NCBI GenBank assembly: GCA_003952965.2
Contig: CM025855.1
Coordinates: 27,081,442-27,145,441, forward strand
DNA from: Morella rubra
Taxonomy: Eukaryota > Streptophyta > Magnoliopsida > Fagales > Myricaceae
DNA length: 64,000 nucleotides
Direction of reading: 5' to 3'
Part shown: piece after piece, positions 1 to 10,472 of the stretch
Layout: each line of letters begins with the position of its first letter
How positions within the stretch are numbered: position 1 is the stretch's first letter
Notes under the pieces: model-generated
Told to the model about the DNA's origin: nothing
Seen by the model: the letters and a program-made list of their open reading frames with translations, nothing else
Database searches by the model: none
Translations under genes and position numbers: made by a program

Positions 1-396
1 ATCGAACACTATCGTTTCCGGGTCTTTATTTCGTTTGAATTGATATGTGAGTGGCTTCGGTGTTGGACTTTTGCAATAACCCTAGTTTTGAATCCACTCA
101 CTTTTCTTTCTTGATTATTTTTTACTTTTGTAGAAGAAGGGCATGAGTAGTTACAAGTGATATCTCAAACTTTAATTCCAAGATTCTAAATGCACTTAGT
201 GTTAGTGTAAGTTGCTCTACCTCTGCTACCACGCTATGGAAAGTAAAAGAAGAAGAAGACATGATAGCAACCACTTTATTTCATTATAATTATTGCTATG
301 ACGTTACAAAGGAATTGTAGGAGACCTCAATTCATTATCTGAAACATCTATGGTTCCCTGTGGCTATTTATTATATCTTTAATTCTTTAGCTTCCA
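1..396. other. 3' flank of psi-1, type-B character
   Basis: There is no gene here. From about 260 to 396 the sequence matches the 3' UTR of the type-B germin-like copies (compare 14370-14516 and 8233-8365), including the TTTATTTCATTATAATTATTGCTA stretch that supplies an AATAAA signal on the minus strand near 280. I do not recognise 1-240. Confidence 0.6.
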
Positions 397-1240
397 TCAT
401 TTGAACTGTTGCTCGAGATAGTTAATCACATTCTTTTCACTTGGAAGGCCTTTGGTCAGGAACATCGGGATTGATGGGAGGATTAGATCCAAAGACTGCG
501 TTTGCTATGGTGATCACCCCAGGATTCTGGCTGCTAGACTTGCAAATGCGACTGCATTGGTCATTCCCACATTAAACTGGAAGTGAATGTGACCAATTGG
601 GAACACAAAGACGTCTCCCTTATTCAGAACTTTGGTGAAGAGACGTTATCTGTGTTAGATGTGACAAAGCCTACATACAGAGTACCCTCAGCACCACTAA
701 ATCTCAGTGCCACGGGGGTGGGTATGGGGAGGATTTATCCGTATGGGGCAAAGTCAATGCGAGCCAAGGATATGCCTAGTGTGTTGAGGCCTGGTAATTT
801 GTCCACATTCACAAGAGTCACGTTGGATCCGAATCGGTTTGCGGTATTTCCGGGAATCTGGAGCCCCGAGAAGAAGAAGTCATTGGCTGTGACAACTTTT
901 GGGTCCATGCAGAACTTCCCATTCACAAACACTGCAAGAAGAAAAACCATTTGTAACCATCACTTCATAATGTTTCCCGTTTGAGAACATGTGATGCAGA
1001 AAATGAAAAGGCCTGTAAATTAAGATTGCCCAAACACTAATCACGTACCATGTTTATTCCAAACAAGAGAAAAAACAAATGATTCCACAGAACTAAATGA
1101 TGGTGTTACATACCAGCAGAAGTGGGATTGTTGATTGCAACACAGAAGTCTTGGAGGGGACTGGGGTCAGAGGCCGAGGCCAGGAAGCAGGCCAATGCAA
1201 ACAGGAGCACAGTTACGAGGTATTTGGGAACACTCCTCAT
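397..1240 (-). pseudogene. psi-1: germin-like protein, type A with a type-B 3' end, frameshifted
   Basis: Germin-like proteins are apoplastic cupins that bind manganese and oligomerise in the cell wall. Exon 1 (1240-1114) starts at ATG 1240 and encodes a signal peptide (MRSVPKYLV...) and a mature N-terminus with the [11 protein letters not shown] signature. The donor GTATGT follows at 1113. Exon 2 starts after TTGCAG at 931 ([11 protein letters not shown]...). A one-base loss after DFAPYG (near 735) creates a stop just before the His motif. A further deletion near 695 creates TAG, and there are other indels near 535 and 460. The last codons (YLEQQFK, stop 397) and the 3' UTR match type B, not type A. 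A TATA box lies at 1331-1340 on the minus strand. It is a pseudogene with near certainty; the type-A/B switch is my inference from similarity. Confidence 0.9.
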
Positions 1241-1330
1241 CGTATTTGATGTTATGTCAACTCCTTGGTATATGTGATTTTTGCTTTAATGAGGAGCGAG
1301 AACTGAGAGAAGATTGCAGGGAAACGTGTC

Positions 1331-1340
1331 TATTTATAGA
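1331..1340 (-). promoter_or_regulatory. TATA box of psi-1
   Basis: TCTATAAATA reads on the minus strand about 90 bp upstream of the psi-1 ATG. The same box sits at a similar distance before psi-4 (13260-13267), psi-5 (19687-19696), psi-8 (39365-39374) and psi-9 (41342-41350). Plus-strand copies have CATAAATAGA (7285-7294, psi-3) and the weaker TACAAATAGA (3005-3014, psi-2). Confidence 0.65.
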
Positions 1341-3098
1341 GTGAAGCCACTGAACTAGGTCTATGTTCTCCCTTGCACGGGAAGAGTTATGATTGGTAAG
1401 TCTTTAACTATAACACTTATTTATTCAGTGGGTGAACCATTCTTTAACCACTACTACTTCTCGCACCAATTGAAATATTGCAACCCAATGCGACCATTTC
1501 AGTCAATGGAATCGTTCGGTCGTTCGGATGTTGCTTTCTTTGCCATTTGTTTAGCTGTGAAAGTAAGTGGTAGGAACCTTGCCTGCATGAAAAAGTCCAA
1601 CCAGAGGCTAGTTTAACCCTCCAGGAATTATCTTAGTGCAAGTAGTCCGTAGATTATATTTCCTTCCTACAAAGAGACAAGTGTTAAGATCATTTGACTA
1701 TGTTACTGGTAGAATTTATTTTAAAATATTGAAAGACATAAAAAGTTAGGTGCATATATTTTACATTAAATTTCGCTAAAGTGTATGTAATTTTGTCTTT
1801 TTAATTAAGAGACATATGATCGGAGATTTACGTGTAACAGTGCGTCGTTTTAATCTATAACTTATCTCGAAAATTTTGCTGGTTAGAAAGAGATATATTT
1901 TATTACCCAAATTATATTTCTAACACTCTCCCTCGCTTGAAGACCCTCTTATTTGTCTTTAATTAATAAACTACCACTTATTTGAATTGTCCTTAATTGA
2001 TGAACTACCATTTATTTCAAAAGTTTTAATTGTCATATAAATGCAGATTTTTTATTTAAATTATATTTTTAACAAAAAAAAAGTTGCATATATAAAAGAT
2101 AATTGGCGACTTTCAATTATTATTTTGTACAATATGGGCGACTTAATTATCCTATAAAACGTGCTCGGGCAACTTACGTGTGCATCTAGAAAGTCATATG
2201 ACGTAATCCCCATATGAAATTTTTGAAAGTCATAAAAGATAAGAAGAAACTTTAGAAATGAGATTTTCCATCAAAACCCATTTGTATCTTTTCGTTGGCT
2301 GTACCTGGTCGGGAAGAGGAAAAATACAGGGTCAAGAAAAGACTTTTCAACTTCTAGAAGTGGGAAGGCTACATCTGCAAAACCAAGTAGTTGGATTATG
2401 GGAGGGGGGCCTTGTTTCTAATTTGTTTCCAGAAAAAGGTCCAACTTAGAGACGCTCTATGATCGATCTTTTGTCGGTCTTACAGGAGTTGGCCGCCCCA
2501 ACTCACTGCTGAGAGTCAAGAGTGCACTACCACGTACGTACAGTCCTGTATACTCGTCGAGACTTGCTGAAAGAATTAGGCCTTAAATAGTTGTTGGTAT
2601 GATTTTCCGAGATGCACTACAACGAATATGCAACAATCTGAAAGAACTTGAATGCTGCATGCTACTTAATTTCATGATAGCTTAAATGGCGCAAATTCCC
2701 TCATGATTAGGACAGGGTCAACTAATTACATGCCTGCTTCAGCAATTTCTATTTCGAAAATAAAAGTAAAGGATTATATAATGTACTTTGGATTGTCCAA
2801 ATTAAGCAACATCTGATCAACTACTGAATTATTCCATTTATTGAACTAGTCGCATTGGGTTGCATTTTAATACATGCGAGCTGTAGTTGTTAAAGACTGG
2901 TTCACCCATTCTGGTGTTAAAGGTTGAAGGACTTGCCAATTCTTAATTTCATTCTTAATTTTACCGTGTAAGCGAAAACATAGACCGGTTCAGTGACTTC
3001 TCCATACAAATAGACAAGTTTCCATGCAACTTTACCAAGTTCTCACCCCTCAATAAGCAAGCATACAAAGAATTCAAAAGGTGGAGATAGCCTCAAAT
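1341..3098. other. Divergent intergenic region between psi-1 and psi-2
   Basis: This is the shared upstream region of two head-to-head germin-like pseudogenes. 1385-1620 repeats the type-A promoter flank also found at 5427-5600, 13318-13500 and 39419-39600. About 2245-2990 matches the psi-6 upstream region (20100-21240) and the interrupted upstream region at 43741-44284 plus 50738-50907 plus 57290-57480. It therefore provides the uninterrupted version of the sites hit by LINE-1 (near 2710) and LINE-2 (near 2870). I see no coding sequence. Confidence 0.6.
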
Positions 3099-3984
3099 AT
3101 GATGAGAAGTGTTCCCAAGTTCCTTGTCCCTGTGGCCCTGTTGGCATTGGCCTGCTCCCTTGTCTCTGCCTACGACCCTAGTCCCCTGCAAGACTTCTGT
3201 GTAGCAATTAACAGTTCCACTTCTGCTGGTATGTACACTACCATATTATGTATGTACTTTTGGAATCGTATGCAGCATGTGGATTGTTTTTCTTGCCAAT
3301 TCACATGTTAAAATGATTTCTTTTTAGGCTTCTTTTTATACTGTGCCCTCTAGTTTTCTGCATCACATGTTCCAATTACCGGAAACATTATCAATATTGG
3401 TGATGGTTACAAACTGTTCATTCTGCCTGCAGTGTTTGTGAATGGGAAGTTTTGCAAGGACCCAAAAGTTGTCACAGCCATGACTTCTTCTTCTCTGGGC
3501 TCCAAGTTTCCGGAAACACAGCAAACCGACTGGGATCCAATGTGACTCTTGTGAATGTGGACAAATTACCAGGCCTCAACACACTAGGCATATCCTTGGC
3601 TCGCATTGACTTTGCCCCATACGGATAAATCCTCCCCATACCCACCCTCGTGGCACTGAGATTATAGTGGTCGCTGAGGGTACTCTGTATGTAGGCTTTG
3701 TCACATCTAACACAGATAACAAACTCTTCACCAAAGTTTTGAATAAGGGAGACGTCTTTGTGTTCCCAATTGGTCTCATTCACTTCCAGTTTAATGTGGG
3801 AAAGACCAATGCAGTCGCCTTTGCCGGTCTCAGCAGCCAGAATCCTGGGGTGATCACCATAGCAAACGCAGTCTTTGGATCTAATCCTCCCATCAATCCC
3901 GATGTTTTGACCAAGGCATTCCAAGTGGACAAGAATGTAGTTAACTATCTCCAGAAGCAATTCTACTCAGACAACCACAATTAA
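3099..3984 (+). pseudogene. psi-2: germin-like protein, type A, two frameshifts
   Basis: Exon 1 (3099-3228) has tandem ATGs (3099 and 3102) and encodes a signal peptide [10 protein letters not shown]... followed by [12 protein letters not shown]. The donor GTATGT is at 3229. The acceptor CTGCAG ends at 3432 and exon 2 begins [11 protein letters not shown]. Loss of one A near 3479 (GCCATGAC against GCCAATGAC in the paralogues) shifts the frame. A second one-base loss after DFAPYG (near 3627) is the same lesion as in psi-1. From 3667 the last two-thirds of the cupin reads cleanly ([20 protein letters not shown]... [18 protein letters not shown]) to a stop at 3984, seven codons beyond the usual end, giving a C-terminus FYSDNHN. 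AATAAA lies near 4066. Confidence 0.9.
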
Positions 3985-5426
3985 GAAAATATATACATGT
4001 AGCTGCAGCCACATCCCAAGGCAGCCATGTTTCCTTTCCTGTAACTTCTAGCAATAGCCGTAATTAAATAAAACGGTTGCTCATGTACCGAGCTGGTAGA
4101 GCAACTATATGTATCATTACCATTAAAATTAATTATATTTTCAATCATTAATTTATATGCCCTTTATTCCTTCTCTTCTCAAGTTGCAAAGAGTCCAACA
4201 TCAGTTGGTTATCTTTATTTAGTTACAAAAGTGCCATCTTTTTACTTTGTTAACCCTCTCAGCCGTTTACACTTGCCTAAGCAAAACACATGTTTATGAT
4301 CAACGCATTTAAAAGGCGTGGAAATGTGATCCGCCAACCAAACCCCTATACGTACGCAGATCCGGTAGTCCAACAGGGGCCCAAGCAACATCAAACACGG
4401 CACGCGGCAGCTGTGGCCTTCCCAGACCTACCATGATGGTGCCAGCAAAAGAGGAGCATCGGAGAACTTTCGAACAAAGTGGAATACTCATCCCCCTGGT
4501 CTCATGGACGTCACGAACAAGATTCCGCACTTACGTCTGCAACCCTTATCCAATCATTGATTTGATGGATGAACCATTCTATTCACGACTACGCACTGGC
4601 ACTCGCACGCATTGAAAATTAATGCAACCAAATTCGACCAGTAATTGATGGAATAGTGCAGTTCTAAGGTTGCTTTTGACATCCAACTGAACCTGGTCAT
4701 GTCGGTACGTAGTTGAAATTCATGAGCAGGTTGACGCTGTTTTCTATGTTTTCCCTCATTGTTATGATTGAAGCTGAGCAGAACAACTTTTCAGGGATCG
4801 TTACCATTAAAATTAATTATATTTTCAATCATTAATTTATATGCCCTTTATTCCTTCGCTTCTCAAGTTGCAAAAAGTCCAACATCAGTTGGTTATCTTT
4901 ATGTTACAGAAGTGCTATCTTCTTGCTTTGTTAACCCTCTCAGCCGTTTACACTTGCCTAAGCAAAATAGATGTTTATGATCAACGCATTTAAAAGGCGT
5001 GGAAATGTGATCCGCCAACCAAACCCCCCTATACGTACCCAGATCCGGTAGTCCAATAGGGGCCCAAGTCAACATCAAACCACGGCACGCGGCAGCTGTG
5101 GCCTTCCCTGGAGACCTACCATGATGGTGCCAGCAAAAGAGGAGCATCGGAGAGCTTTCGAACAAAGTGGAATACTCATCCTCTCGTGGACGTCACGAAC
5201 AAGATTCCGCACTTACGTCTGCAACCATTCTATTCACAACTACGCACTGGCCCTCGCACGCATTGAAAATTAATGCAACCAACTTCGACCAGCTAAATTG
5301 ATGGAATACTGCAGTTCTAAGGTTGCTTTTGACATCCACCACTGAACCTGGTCATGTCGGTACGTAGTTGAAATTCATGAGCAGGTTGACGCTGTTTTCT
5401 ATGTTTTCCCTAAGCAAGTTGACGAG
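3985..5426 (+). repeat. Tandemly duplicated germin-like 3' flank
   Basis: The 3' flank of psi-2 occurs twice in direct tandem: about 4119-4790 and about 4800-5410. Each copy contains the block from ATTACCATTAAAATTAATT through TTGCAAA(G/A)AGTCCAACATCAGTTGG to the GGTTGACGCTGTTTTCTATG end. Further copies follow psi-6 (33760-33905), stand alone at 34207-34720, and lie inverted at about 37960-38400 (psi-8) and 57594-57999 (psi-10). The copies differ by small indels. No coding potential is seen. Confidence 0.8.
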
Positions 5427-5688
5427 TTATGATTGGTAAGTCTTTAACTATAACACTTATATATTCAATTGGTGAACCATTCTTTAACCACTACTTTTCG
5501 CACCAATTGAAATATTGCAACCCAATGCGACCATTTCAGTCAATGGAATCGTTCGGCCGTTCTGATTTGCTTTGGACAATCCACTTTTGCCTTCACATTG
5601 GATTTGAAATTGAGTAATTTAGGCTCACAGTACCTTTGGAGATAAAAAGAAAGGAAAAAAAAAAAGGGAAGTGGATTAAAACTGCCAC
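5427..5688. other. Orphan type-A promoter flank
   Basis: The stretch from GAGTTATGATTGGTAAGTC to GGAAGTGGATTAA matches sequence upstream of psi-1, psi-4 and psi-8, but no exon follows. It is probably the remnant of a germin-like copy whose gene body was lost. Confidence 0.6.
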
Positions 5689-6338
5689 CACTACAACAGT
5701 TTTCACTTTTAGTGGCGAAAATTTTCGTCACTGAAAAATAGGCATTTGTCGCTCAAGGTTTTCAACAGTGAAAAATTTTCGTCATTGATTCATCGCCAAA
5801 ACGTCGTCGCTGAAAGTCATCAGCGACGAAATTCAATGGCCGATGCTAAAAATCATCTTCAGCGGCGAAAATAGGTTTGTCGCTGAAAATTTGACTTTCA
5901 GACAAAAAAATCTCACCATTGATAGGTGAGATTTTCGATACTAAAACATTATTTTCGTCGCTGAAAGCCGTCAAATAGAAAAATTGAATAATTTTTTAGC
6001 TACGAAAAATTTCGTCCTTAAAATTCTGTTCGAACCAAATTTTGTGACATCTTGTTCAACTAGATTGTCCGTTCAAACTAAATTTTGTAACACCTTGTTC
6101 AAACGAGATTGTCTGTTTGAACCAAATTTTGTGTGAAAAATTTTAGTCACTATTACCCAATTTCTTTAGTGAACTAATTGTCAAAATATATACCTTTTTA
6201 GTGACGAAATTGATATTCATCGCTAAATGTTATCTTTAGCAACGAACCTATAATTTCGTCGCTAAAGATGTATTTTTAGCGATGAAATGGGTTTCACCGC
6301 TGAAAAATTCGTTGTTGAAAATCAAAATTGTTGTAGTG
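5689..6338. mobile_element. Non-autonomous CACTA (En/Spm-type) element
   Basis: The element starts CACTACAACAGTTTTCA and ends with the inverted form (...TTGTTGTAGTG), the terminal signature of CACTA transposons. The interior is filled with sub-terminal repeats in both orientations built on TTTCGTCGCTGAAA / TTTAGCGACGAAA. There is no transposase. The paralogous site near 13575 (GTGCCACTTGAGTCC) is empty, while here GCCAC precedes and CATGAGAGTCC follows. That shows an insertion with a now imperfect 3-bp duplication (CAC/CAT). Confidence 0.88.
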
Positions 6339-6473
6339 CATGAGAGTCCTTTCCTCGTGAAAAATCTGTCATTTGTTTAGCTGTGAATGTAAGAAGTAGG
6401 AACCTAGCCTGCAGGAGGGAATGGAAAAAGTCCAAACAGAGGGCTTGTTTGTTTATATTAATATTATATATAA

Positions 6474-6758
6474 TTTTTTTTTCTCAAAACGTTTACTACT
6501 ATATTAATAATAATTGCACAAAGGCAACAGAAAACATCACTAACGGATGCAGAAACAGTACAAAGATACACAAAAGCATCACAACGGATGCAGAAACAAA
6601 ACAAAAGACACAACACAAAAACAGAAACAATCACAAAAGATGCAGGAACTATACAAAAAACAGGATCAACCATAATCAAGAAAATTTTGAGAAGAAACCC
6701 AACAGACATCACATTGAACTCAAACTTAAGAGTATTAAGGGCAGTAAGCCTGATAATA
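6474..6758 (-). mobile_element. Small retroposon (SINE-like or LINE 3' end)
   Basis: A 285-bp insert is flanked by a perfect 13-bp duplication ATATTATATATAA (6461-6473 and 6759-6771). A run of nine T at its left edge is the poly-A tail of a minus-strand retroposon. The body has internal repeats of GTTTCTGCATCCGTT on the minus strand. The paralogous site at 13680-13715 has one copy of the target and no insert. I cannot assign a family; no convincing A/B boxes were found. Confidence 0.75.
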
Positions 6759-6771
6759 ATATTATATATAA

Positions 6772-7381
6772 ATTGAGTTGACCCTTTCTTTGCCATTAAT
6801 TTGTTTAGCTGTGGAAGCGAGTAGTAGGAACCTCGCCTACAGGAGGGCGTGAAAAGATATTGCAGATGCTTCGAGGGAAAATCTTATTTCTAAAGTTTCA
6901 TCCTATCTTTCATCTACTACCTAAAGGTAAACGGAGGAAAGGATCAAAATGGCAAATGGCACTTCTCCAAGGAAATGAAGACTACCTACCGATATATGTT
7001 GGACTTTTTGCTAATGCCTTGGAAGATGTACGCCTTGGCATGTTAGTTAATGTCGCTATAGGAAATCATCAAATCATGTCATCATTGCCACGAGAAAGGA
7101 CATAGCGAACTTACATAGGCGCTTTAGCCTCCAGGCATTTAGGCATTTCAATGTTCAATAATGAAGGCATTAGAAGTGCAGTATTCAAGATGTGACTAGT
7201 AGTGGTTAATGAAGACTAATTACGTACCAAATCTTTTCATCTTGCGTGTAAGGGGAAACATAGACTTGCTCAGTGACTCCCCTGCATAAATAGACGAGTT
7301 TTCCGCAACACATTTCTCACCCCTCACCAAAGCAAGACTACGCAGAATACTAAAAGCTACAGAAAGCCTTAGCCCTCAAGG
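6772..7381 (+). promoter_or_regulatory. Upstream region of psi-3 (type B)
   Basis: No gene is present. About 6850-7110 matches, inverted, the regions upstream of psi-5 (19870-20110) and psi-9 (41520-41676). A TATA-like CATAAATAGA lies at 7285-7294, about 90 bp before the former start codon. Confidence 0.55.
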
Positions 7382-8232
7382 AAGGAGAAAGGTGTTTCCA
7401 TGTTCCTCGTAACTGTGCTCCTGTTCGGCTGTTTGCTTTGGCCTGCTCCCTTGCCTCTGCTTCTGACCCTAGTCCCCTGGAAGACTTGTGTTGCAACCAA
7501 AGATTCTAACGGTAAGTATACAAAAATATCATTCAGTTCTTCTGAAATCATTATTCTTACACACCTGTAATATTGTTTTCCATCATAACGGAATTCACAC
7601 ATATATTGAGGAGGTTATTCTTTAAGGTGACATCTATGTAGGAGTTAGGACTTGACATGCTTCAATTTTCGAATGATTTGCGAAGTAACGAACTCTTCTT
7701 TCTGCAAAATTCGTAAACAAAAGTTCTGCAATAACCCAAAGGATGCTAAAGCTGATGATTTCTTCTTCTCGGGACTAGACAAGCCCGGTAACACCTCAAA
7801 TCGACAAGGGTCAACCGTTACTACTGTGAACGTGGACAAATTAGTAGGCCTAAACACACTTGGCATATCTGTGGCTCGCATCGACTTCGCACCATATTGT
7901 CTAAATCCTCCCACACCAATGATGTAATAGTGGTCCTAGAGGGTACTCTTTACGTTGGCTTTGTCACATCCAACACAGATAACCACCTCTTCACCAAAGT
8001 TCTAAACAAGGGAGATGTCTTCGTGTTCCTAGTTGGTCTCATTCACTTCCAGTGGAATATGGGAAATACCGATGCTCTTGTATTTGCCGCTCTCAACAAC
8101 CATAATCCTAGTGTGATCATGATAGCCAATGTAGTCTTTGGCGCTAATCCTCCCATCAATTGTGATGTTCTTTCAAAGGCTTTCTTGGTGGACAAGAATG
8201 TAATTAACTATCTCGAGAAGCAGTTCAAATGA
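7382..8232 (+). pseudogene. psi-3: germin-like protein, type B, heavily decayed
   Basis: By alignment with psi-5 and psi-9, the start ATG has become AAG at 7382; an in-frame ATG remains at 7400. A GGCTG insertion shifts the signal-peptide frame, and DFCVA is damaged by a two-base loss. The exon 1 donor at 7512 (GTAAGT) is intact. The exon 2 acceptor has changed from TAG or CAG to CAA at 7705-7707. Exon 2 reads through [20 protein letters not shown] to [11 protein letters not shown] deletion near 7910 then removes the box-1 histidine motif and shifts the frame. The rest ([20 protein letters not shown]...) is open to the stop ending at 8232. Confidence 0.9.
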
Positions 8233-8370
8233 TGGAAGCTAAAGAATTAAATATATAGAATCATAGATACAATAGCCACATTGAACCATCATACAGTCCA
8301 GATAATAAATTGAATTTTCCTACAAATCCCTTGTAACCTCATAGTAATAATTATAATGAAATAAAATATG

Positions 8371-8840
8371 ACCGCTAAAAGACACTTTGTAGCGGCGCTT
8401 GTGTAAAAAACGCAGCTATAGACACTTCTATCAGCATTTTACAAAAAAAAAAACGCTATTATAGATTGCCTTGTAGAGGCGTTTTGCCACAAAAGCGGCT
8501 AAAACTTATACATTTAGCGACGCTTTGTAAAAAACGCAGTTGTAGGTGTGTGAGTTTTAGCAGCGTTTTAGAAAAAGCACGGCTTAAACTCAAATGCTTG
8601 GTAGCATTTTTGATAAGGCATTGCTAAAATGTGAACTTGTGGCAGTGTTTTGTGAAAAACACTGCTATGCTAGAGTTTGCACTTTTAGCGACGTTTTGTA
8701 TGAAAACGCTGTCATAGCTTTAGCAGTGTTTTTCACACAAACGCTGCTATAGAGTGTACTATAGCGGCGTTTTTGTTGCAACACGTAGCTAAAATACTTT
8801 CTGTAGCAGCATTTTTTTACAAAATGCTGCTATAAACGAT
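8371..8840. repeat. Inverted-repeat-rich non-autonomous element (GCGGCGTTTT repeats)
   Basis: At least ten alternating direct and inverted copies of a core such as GTAGCGGCGTTTTT...AAAAACGCTGCTATAG occupy about 470 bp just after the 3' UTR of psi-3. This layout is typical of sub-terminal repeats in non-autonomous plant DNA transposons (CACTA-like or MITE families). I could not fix clean ends or a target duplication, so the boundaries and superfamily are uncertain. Confidence 0.6.
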
Positions 8841-9191
8841 TACATGATTATTTACTATTCTAAGTTATTTAATGTTAATAATTATTTTAAATGTTATATA
8901 ATATATTATATTGTATAGTAATTTTTTTGCAAAAAAAATTATTCTAGGGAACCCACTTAATAAAATATGAAATTAGAGAGTGTTATGAAAATTGAAGTTG
9001 TTATATGATATAACTTGGTAACTACGTCGTTGTTGCATATTTAATTTGTTGTATAATGTGTTATATATTATTATATCACCATACATTATGGGATATTATA
9101 TAGTATGGATGTATGTCTTGTTTGATATTATGTGTATAGCATAGTATTTGTACATATTAAGTTTGAATATTTTATATAGTATAGTATAGTA
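8841..9191. other. AT-rich spacer
   Basis: This is AT-rich low-complexity sequence with TATATTATATA-type words. It is related to the sequence on the far side of the solo LTR (10473-10969). No gene is seen. Confidence 0.5.
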
Positions 9192-9196
9192 CGTCA

Positions 9197-10467
9197 TGTG
9201 AGTCCAAGGATTAAGGCAACCCAAGAGGGGAGGGTGAATTGGGTTTCAAACTTTTTGCTTTTAACCCCCAAAACGTGTTTGCAAAGTAAAGTCTAATTTA
9301 GCACAAGTATATTAAAACAACAAGTAAATAAGTGCTAAATGTAAGGAGTAGGGATAGAGAAGCAAACACGTGATTTTTAGGTGGTTCGGCAAACCCGCCT
9401 ACATCCACCCCTCAAGCTCCTTCACCGAGCCTTGAGGTTTTCCCACTATCTTCAAATAGTGTACACTCTAGCTTCGGGTGCTAGAGAACCTTACAAGTGT
9501 TTTCCCGGGCTCAACACTCAAACCCACCCAAGTGATTTTTCGGGCTCACCACTCACAACCCAACCAAGCTTGAGATATACCCTCTCTAAGCTTCTTCTTT
9601 AGTGAACAACCTCACTAAAGGAATCACTCTTTTGGATATGAAGATTAAGAATAAACTCTCTCAAAGAGTGGATATGAAATTGGAAAGCTCTATCTCTTGA
9701 TTCACACAAAGACAAGGATATGAAAGTGTGTTTTGTGTGAATGATATGAGAAATATAGAATATGAAGGTTTGGAATATTTCTCAAGTGATCTAAATGATA
9801 TGTGGTCGTTGTGTATTTATTTTGGACGTTATGAAGGTGTATTTATAGGCCACATATGAAAACTTAGCCGTTGGGAGTCGTCTGTTAAAACGAGCGGTCG
9901 ACCGCTACATAACCGGTCGACCGCTTCAAGTTACCGTTACCAACGGTCATATTGTCAGAAGCTCAACGGATCTATTTCAAAATCAACCGGTCGACCGCTA
10001 TACCAAGCGGTCGAAGATCGGTCGACCGCTTCACCAGCCGGTCGACCTCCTCAACTTAAGCACATGATCCGGTTCAATTAAAACCACGTTTTTGACCTCT
10101 TTGAAACACCCAATTTTAAAGACTTACTTCCCATAAGTATAAGAAAGGTTTGAGAGTTTGATTGGGGTGTTTTGAAACCTTTAAAAACATTTTAATCTTT
10201 CAAACAAAAGGTAAAACAGTTTATGCACGTTTTGAAAGATATGCAAGTGTGATTCATAATCCTTGTCAAAAGTGAAACTAAGAGTTACAAGGTTTATACC
10301 CTAAGGTCTTGAAACTTCACTTTTGAGCTCCTTGCATCTTCTTGATCTTCTTTCTTCAAGTCTTTGGCTCTTTCATCAAAACGTCTTTGTCTTTGAAGAT
10401 GTCCGTTTTATAAACTTGATCCATTTATTGAAATCATCAAAATCTCGATTGTGCACAAAAGCCAACA
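9197..10467 (-). mobile_element. Solo LTR, Sirevirus-type (Copia)
   Basis: The 1,271-bp unit starts TGTGAGTCC and ends GCCAACA, flanked by the 5-bp duplication CGTCA (9192-9196 and 10468-10472). Its left end is the reverse complement of the right end of the solo LTR at 62573-63764, sharing the block CACCCTCCCCTCTTGGGTT. That places the LTR 3' end on the left, so it is oriented minus. Five copies of the palindrome GGTCGACC lie between 9896 and 10047. There is no coding region and no partner LTR, so it most likely arose by LTR-LTR recombination. Confidence 0.85.
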
Positions 10468-10472
10468 CGTCA

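Noticed and set aside
3472..3960. A 162-codon minus-strand open frame opposite psi-2
   Set aside because: It is antisense to germin-like exon 2; similar shadows occur opposite psi-8 and psi-1 because the codon pattern leaves the antisense frame open.
5689..6338. A microRNA precursor from the long inverted repeats
   Set aside because: The repeats are explained by CACTA sub-terminal structure, and no single precise hairpin stands out; small-RNA data would be needed.
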